This document shows positions 58,620-64,000 of a stretch of DNA of 64,000 nucleotides, piece by piece (within the stretch, counting starts at the first letter, position 1; each line of letters begins with the position of its first letter). Made by a program: the position numbers and the translations under genes. Location: contig OX344761.1 in NCBI GenBank assembly GCA_947034895.1, forward strand, positions 69,253,839 through 69,317,838. The letters are read 5' to 3'. The notes beneath the pieces are model-generated. The model was not told where the DNA came from, did no database searches, and worked only from the letters and a program-made list of their open reading frames with translations. This DNA comes from Rhytidiadelphus loreus (taxonomy: Eukaryota > Streptophyta > Bryopsida > Hypnales > Hylocomiaceae).

Positions 58620-59453
58620 GCAATGAGGATGGAACTTGAACTGGCATAGACAAAAGAAATTGCAAAAAGGAGATAAAAAAATGTACACACTATCATTCTA
58701 GATCAAAGAGAATGGCTAATTGTTTTAGCTTGTATTAATGTAAATGGGGAAAGCATCCCAAACTTCTACATCTTCAAGGGCAAAAGAAGGCCTAGAATAT
58801 TTTTGCAAAAGACTAGAGAGAAAGGAGCCACAATGTTTGTACAACCAATGTCATGGATGACACACTTCCTATTTCTCCATTGGATCTACCATTTCTTCAA
58901 AAATGTGGCAATGAGGTACTCAATTTCTCCATCTACTAGACTTTTGCTTATATTAGATGGACATTCATCACATGTTACTCTTGAAGTGATTAATGTTTCT
59001 ATACTTAGTGGTATAGACATATTGACTTTTCCTCTCATATGCATTACAATCTCTTGATGTTACATATTTCAAACCTTTCAAGTTAGCATTTAGAAAATAT
59101 CAAGATAGTTGGTCACTTAAGGCCATGCTTCTACTAAAGAGGATTTAATAGATTGGATCTTACACTCTTTAAGACGAACATTCACATCAAGCAATATCAA
59201 GAAGAAATTTGAGAATATTGGAATTTTTCCTTAGAACTCTAATGCTATGAAGGGTTAGATGAAACCGGGGATGAAACCTAGTAGGGACTACCATAGAGTT
59301 GGAGAAAATGGAAGCAATGCACTAGACACTACTAAAGAAGACCATGAAGGAGAATTAGAAAAATGGGAAATAGAAGAAATATTGTATGAGGTCCCTTCTC
59401 ACTTATCTGATTGTCAAGACTACTTTGTTGATATTGATAGGGATTGCTTATAG
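58620..59453 (+). pseudogene. pogo/DDE_1-type transposase remnant
   Basis: From 58695 the frame reads 'ILDQREWLIVLACINVNGESIPNFYIFKG', then 'GATMFVQPMSWMTHFLF' and 'LLILDGHSSHVTLEVINVSILSGIDILTFP', matching the DDE_1 catalytic domain of pogo/Jerky-like transposases (the DGHxSH aspartate is the second catalytic acid). A frameshift near 59030 moves to the frame 'QSLDVTYFKPFKLAFRKYQDSW', and another near 59130 to 'STKEDLIDWILHSLRRTFTSSNIKKKF'. Several stops follow, one at 59234 in the 'GIFP-x-NSNAMK' segment. The tail can be followed to 59453. The protein is clearly dead. No terminal repeats of its own were found. Confidence 0.75.
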
Positions 59454-59765
59454 AACAATCTATAAGGTTCAATAAGTGACAATGACAACATTCTAGAAGC
59501 AAAAGAAGGAGATGAAAACATAGATCCTATACACATTAACCAATTCTTAGAGCCCCCCAGGATTCAATTACCTCCCATATCAAGGATAATACTTGAATCA
59601 GGCATTGACTATCACAAGTCCATTTTGGTCATAGAGGAACATTTTTAAGAGCTAAAAGAAGTAGAAAAGAGAAAGAAGAGGCATTGAAAGAGGCATCCAT
59701 TGAGAGAAAGAAAGAGACAAGAGAAGGAAGCTATCAAATGGCAAATGAGTCAACAATGCTAAAGT

Positions 59766-59812
59766 GTGAGTGGAGAGCAACGAGCAACGAGCAACGAGCA
59801 TTGAGTGACAAG
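59766..59812. repeat. GAGCAAC array, resembling a Mutator-like subterminal region
   Basis: 'gagagcaacgagcaacgagcaacgagcattgag' preceded by 'aatgctaaagtgtgag'. Its preface resembles the TIR at 19202 (GGTTGCTAGCATGTGAGC inverted). The inverted partner is at 62076-62144. No matching target duplication is seen, so this is only a possible element pair. Confidence 0.45.
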
Positions 59813-60927
59813 CGTTTCTAAGACTTGAATGCTCACTAAGACTATTTTTACTGAAAATAGACACGTCAGAGTCATAAATAGTGATGTTAAACCCAAAAAC
59901 AATAATGTCCAAATTACCAAAATAGAAATTACTAAAAAAAAAAAAAAATTTAAACAATTTATTGCTAATTTAAAAAAAAAATTAAGGTAGTTACTTACCA
60001 TATAAATGTTGTACCAAGAATGATAGTCTAACTTCTCCTACAACATGAAAGGTACTACCATAGAGGTGATGTACAAATGAATTTCATTCATGTCATCCAT
60101 TTATTTTTTGGAATAATTAAAAAATAATTTCTAACACTTTGAGAATGAATGAATAGAAATTTTTTTTTTTTTTATGTAGTAAATGGCTCATCAAAACTAA
60201 GAAGCCATTTTTTGTTGTCAAAGGAACCTTCTTAGCTATTAATTTTGGGGGTTCTTTGAATTGTAATTTAAAATGAAAAAATTTCAAAAAGAAAAAATTC
60301 AAATATTTTTTTTTTCAAATTTCTTAAAAAGTAAATGGTTCCTTGGATTTGAGGAGCAATTTCTTGTTTCCAAGACACACCCTCCCTCTATTAATTTGGG
60401 AAGTATTTGAACTACAATTTAATTTAGTTTTTTTTTTCAAAAAAAATTATTTTAAGAAAAATAAAATTATTCATCTCATGTCTCCTGAAAATCCGAGGAG
60501 CCTTCCATTGGCTCTAAGCTAGGGACCTTTACAAAGAACTTAAGACCTTTAAATACCCTCCAAAATAGAAGTAGGGTCCTTTGGCATCAAAAAATGGCTC
60601 CTCAAATTCAAATAGACTTTTCTTGTCATCAAAGAAAGGATCCTCACATTCAAATTAATTTTTTTCTTAAATAGCAATTCAAATTTTCTCCCAAAGAAGA
60701 TAGCAACAAGAAATTGCTCTTCTAGTTCAAAGAATTCTCTATTGATTTCTTTTTACAAAGGATTTTTCTTTTGAATTTTCTTTTACAGATTTACTTTTTG
60801 AATACAAATTTTCTTTTGAATAAAATAAATTTTAATCACAATTTAAATAACCTCCCAAATTAATAAAGGGAGGGTCCTTTGTCAACCTCTCTACCTTTGA
60901 TTTAAAGTACTTGGACATCAATCCTTA
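59813..60927. other. AT-rich non-coding stretch
   Basis: Long A/T tracts and no gene. Confidence 0.5.
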
Positions 60928-61845
60928 TTTTACCCCTTAAGTTCCTTGAGTAGGTTTTCACCAAAAATGCTCCCAAACTGTCATTTCTAGTACAAGTACC
61001 AACTTTTAGAAAAAAAACATTTTTGGACACAAGTAACCATAGGATCTTGTAGTAAGTTGGTTAGAAAAGATATAGAAAAAATTTCAGAAATTTCCACTGC
61101 ATGGAATGTAAGATATAAGCATTCAAATTCATTGAAATCTTTTTTTGGGCCCTGCAAAAAATTGGTCAGTTGTGCTTCACAAGCTCACTTTTCTATAAAA
61201 AAATGTCCAAAATGGTGGTGCTTCTTTGGATTCTTTTTCCTAAATAAGTTAGAAACATGCTTAAAATTTTCACATATCTAGAATTGCGAAACGTATAGGA
61301 AAAAAATAGTAAGTAGAAAGAAGTAGAGAATGATTCAAAATACAACATTGTTAAGAATTTAGTTATGGAATTGAAAAATGACAATCCCAGTGGTTGCAAC
61401 GTTGTGATCAACAATCTACACCCTATGATTTTATTTTTTTCAAAAAATATTGAAAATTGAGTAAGATAAAGAACTTCAAAGTTTATTTTCGAGTAGAGAT
61501 TCCATAACTGCCCACAAACTCATAACTTTTGACTCATTAATCAAAATGGACTAATTCAAATCTTTCTGCATATATATAACTCTTGAAAATCAATTTCAGA
61601 TTTTTGTTTCTAAAAGAAATTTTTTTAATCTGCTCGGATTGCCTAGTTGGGAAAAAGAACCATATTAGGCTATAACTTTTGACTCATATTTCCAAATGTC
61701 ATGAAATTTAGTGCACATAAAAGATATTCCTCACTCCTACCTTCTATTAAAATTTCAGCCTAAAACATCAAAATCTTTCTTCACAGTATCCTACCCAAAA
61801 ATTCTATACAACCAAAAATTGCAAGTTGGTCCTTTAGGGGTTAAA
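60928..61845. repeat. Dispersed ~0.92-kb repeat, copy 2
   Basis: It matches 10125-11081 in the same orientation. Ends TTTTACCCCTTAAG and (right, inverted) TTTAACCCCTAAAGG suggest a TIR element. Non-coding. Confidence 0.65.
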
Positions 61846-62075
61846 CAATTGAGTTTTAAATCCCATTCAATAGACATCCATCATCCAATGCAATGAACAA
61901 CAAATATATTTCATCCAACAAAGTCAACTATAGAAAATTCATCCAAATTCATTCATCTCCATTCATCTTCTTTAGACTTATATATAGGAATGAGTGTTTA
62001 TCCTAAACCACGGATATAGGCATCTTATAGTGAAAAGTTTTAAATTTTTTAGAAGATTTTCTAAAAATGGTCACT

Positions 62076-62144
62076 GTTCACCGCTCATCGCTCGTTGTTC
62101 AATGCTCAACGCTTGTCACTCCCTGCTCATACTTTAGCAACCTT
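62076..62144. repeat. Inverted GCTC array, partner of 59766
   Basis: 'caccgctcatcgctcgttgttcaatgctcaacgcttgtcactccctgctcatactttagcaaccttg'-type sequence; inverted, it begins CAAGGTTGCTAAAGTATGAGC, close to the 19202 end CAGGGTTGCTAGCATGTGAGC. It may be the right end of a second, related Mutator-like element. Confidence 0.5.
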
Positions 62145-62174
62145 GTTTCTACACTAGCAGAGCATATTCCTACC

Positions 62175-62597
62175 AAAAAAATCTAAAAATAATTTATTTT
62201 ATGTCCTCTACATTTGTACAAATAGTATTCCTTGGCGCATACACTTCTAAACATTGAAGATGGTTTCAACCTTAATCTTTTGGTGAAATTTGATCACCAC
62301 TAAATTTTCACAAATTGCCAATTTTTAGTTTTTTTCCACTATAGGAGATTTATTATAAATTAAAAACTTGACAAACTCTTTTTCTATGAAAAAATGGGAC
62401 TTGGTATTGGTGGATACAACTAAGACTACTCATACTCACAAAGGACACTTGGCAATAGTACAATAGATCTTTAATATGATCAATAGTCTATAATTGACTA
62501 GTGAACTTTCCCTTCTAGTATTCATAGTACTCAATGCCCAAACCATAGTTTTTGGCAAAACATTACAAAAAATGACTAGTCTTTCTTGCAACCACCC
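62175..62597. mobile_element. Partial third copy of the 725-bp TIR family
   Basis: It shares 'gatggtttcaa', 'ttttggtgaaat' and 'caatttttagttttttt' with 36286-36371 and ends TCTTTCTTGCAACCACCC, matching the right TIR at 36603-36621. The left end is missing. Confidence 0.6.
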
Positions 62598-64000
62598 ATC
62601 TTATGGTCTATGATTCATAGGCAAGTTTGAATTCAATATTTTCAAAAGAAAAAAAAGGAGCCTCAATTTAGAATTCTTTGATTTGAAGTTCAAGAGTGCC
62701 ATATACATTGCCACAACAAGCACCAAAATTAAGATATGCAACTATACAAAGCTTTAAAACAAAGTCAAAACTCAAGGTATAAATTTACACTTCAAGGTAT
62801 TTTCCTTTTACTTGCCAATCTAACAAATTGTTATGTTATAAGAGGCTCTATCCTTGTAGCATTGATTCGCTTTTTGAGTATAGTCCCTACTCAAACTTCT
62901 TCCCATGTGTAACTTCTTCCAAAGCAAAAGCCTCCTTTCCTTCGGTCCAAAGCCAATACAACATCAAAGAAAATACCATCTTGTGCTTGTTGGAGTAAGG
63001 TAAGAGGTCCATAAAGCTCTCAAGCTCTAAAATCACCTTCTAACATAGAGATTCATTTTTCTTTCTCATCAATGTACATTTCAGAAAGAGGACGCTTTTA
63101 GTGACCACTACATTTCAACTTCAAAAATTCATAACTAATTCCACGAAGCTTCAAAAAAGATGAAACGACTTGGGTTGGATGCCAATTCGATTTGTCTTTC
63201 AAGAAAAATTTACTGCAAAATACTTCAAGAAGTTTAACCTCCCCAAATCGATTTCCAGCTCTTCAATGGACCTCCCGCCTTCCATCAACAGTCTGTTCAC
63301 TTGAGGTCATACTCCCCAGCCGGTCAGGTGCGGCACCAGCCATGTGATCATTCCGAATCAATCCCGTTTCTAGCGCACTCAAAATGTGTGAGCCCTGGTG
63401 GAAAAGTCCGCCCTGATGAAATCAAGCAAAAAGTCTCGCAATAAACTCCCTCTTTTCATGTGTGTCCACAATCATTTTTAAAGAGAAGAGGCTTCAAAGA
63501 ATATTCATTGAAGTCTAAAGCAGCGCCAGGCATGGATTTCCATGCTCTCTCTTTTTTTCCTTATAAGTTTGAATTCTTTTCCACATGAATGGCGCAACCG
63601 ACGTTCATCTTCCAGACTTCCAGACTATGCACGAACGCCCATGTGCTCGTCTCTTACTTTCATGACGTGGGTACCCCCCAAACCGCCACTTTTTGCCGCT
63701 GTGCCTAGTTACGATTATTAGATTGGTCAAGTTTTCATTGATTTTCTTGTTGACAAGTGAAAGGAGGTTCCAATGCACCAAAGAATGCGACATTTGGATA
63801 TTGTATACAAAAGTTACCAAGGGTCAAAGTTTTTTTTGTGTAGATGTTCTGGAATTGTTTCTTCAACATAAGTACATATGGATTTTGGAGACGTACAGAG
63901 GGTGATGATGGCACCGGTTTTAGAAAAGGTGTGATTTTGGGTGCACCCACCTTGTATCCAACTTTAACTTTCCAAAAATGAAAGGATTGTGCTCATTGTT
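62598..64000. other. Non-coding stretch to window end
   Basis: Composition becomes GC-richer at 63230-63430 without a supported gene. Short open frames at 63600-63950 have no features. Confidence 0.45.

Overview
The window is eukaryotic nuclear DNA and looks like a TE-rich plant or streptophyte genome. The reasons are spliced genes with GT-AG introns of about 60-190 bp, TTTAGGG-type motifs, CACTA-type and Mutator-like transposons, a plant-style FCP1/HAD phosphatase domain, and long AT-rich non-coding stretches. I cannot name the species. Most of the window is layered mobile DNA. Only one gene, a short-chain dehydrogenase/reductase (SDR) at 30.06-31.10 kb, looks like an intact single-copy coding gene.

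Layout. 1-2.8 kb: divergent tandem repeat, interrupted by a 3.84-kb insertion with a 5-bp target duplication (2775-6616) that carries a gag-like/coiled-coil ORF; the array resumes after it and ends in a GC-rich minisatellite. 7-11 kb: a CACTA foldback MITE and several TIR repeats. 11145-19202: an 8-kb Mutator-like element with a perfect 10-bp target duplication. It carries, head to head, a truncated SWIM-zinc-finger gene and a permuted (beta-class) DNA-methyltransferase-like gene; a 3.7-kb element with its own 5-bp duplication sits at an exon end of the latter. 19-29 kb: non-coding DNA with foldback MITEs. 29.9-33.4 kb: GC-richer island with a TATA box, the intronless bacterial-type SDR gene and a duplicated fragment of its 3' end. 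35.3-36.8 kb: a three-level nest of transposons. 41.6-44.4 kb: a decayed DUF7869-type transposon protein on the minus strand.

49.9-56.9 kb holds the most unusual locus. It is a spliced plus-strand gene encoding a ParB/sulfiredoxin-like domain followed by a degenerate methyltransferase-like domain, then a Gln/Ser-rich linker, and then an FCP1-type HAD phosphatase domain that can be joined in frame by splicing. The non-coding parts of this locus and of the neighbouring DUF7869 gene are dotted with at least 14 copies of a 21-31-bp palindrome (arms TTTAGCGCGA / TCGCGCTAAA). These lie in leaders and introns and never in the coding exons I could define. I consider this palindrome family together with the ParB-methyltransferase-like gene the best candidate for an undescribed system.

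57-64 kb: a frameshifted pogo/DDE_1 transposase remnant, two arrays resembling the Mutator-like termini, and further copies of repeats seen earlier. Nearly every TE-type reading frame contains one or more in-frame stops, most of which could come from C-to-T changes (CGA to TGA, CAG to TAG, CAA to TAA). That fits methylated, silenced mobile DNA.
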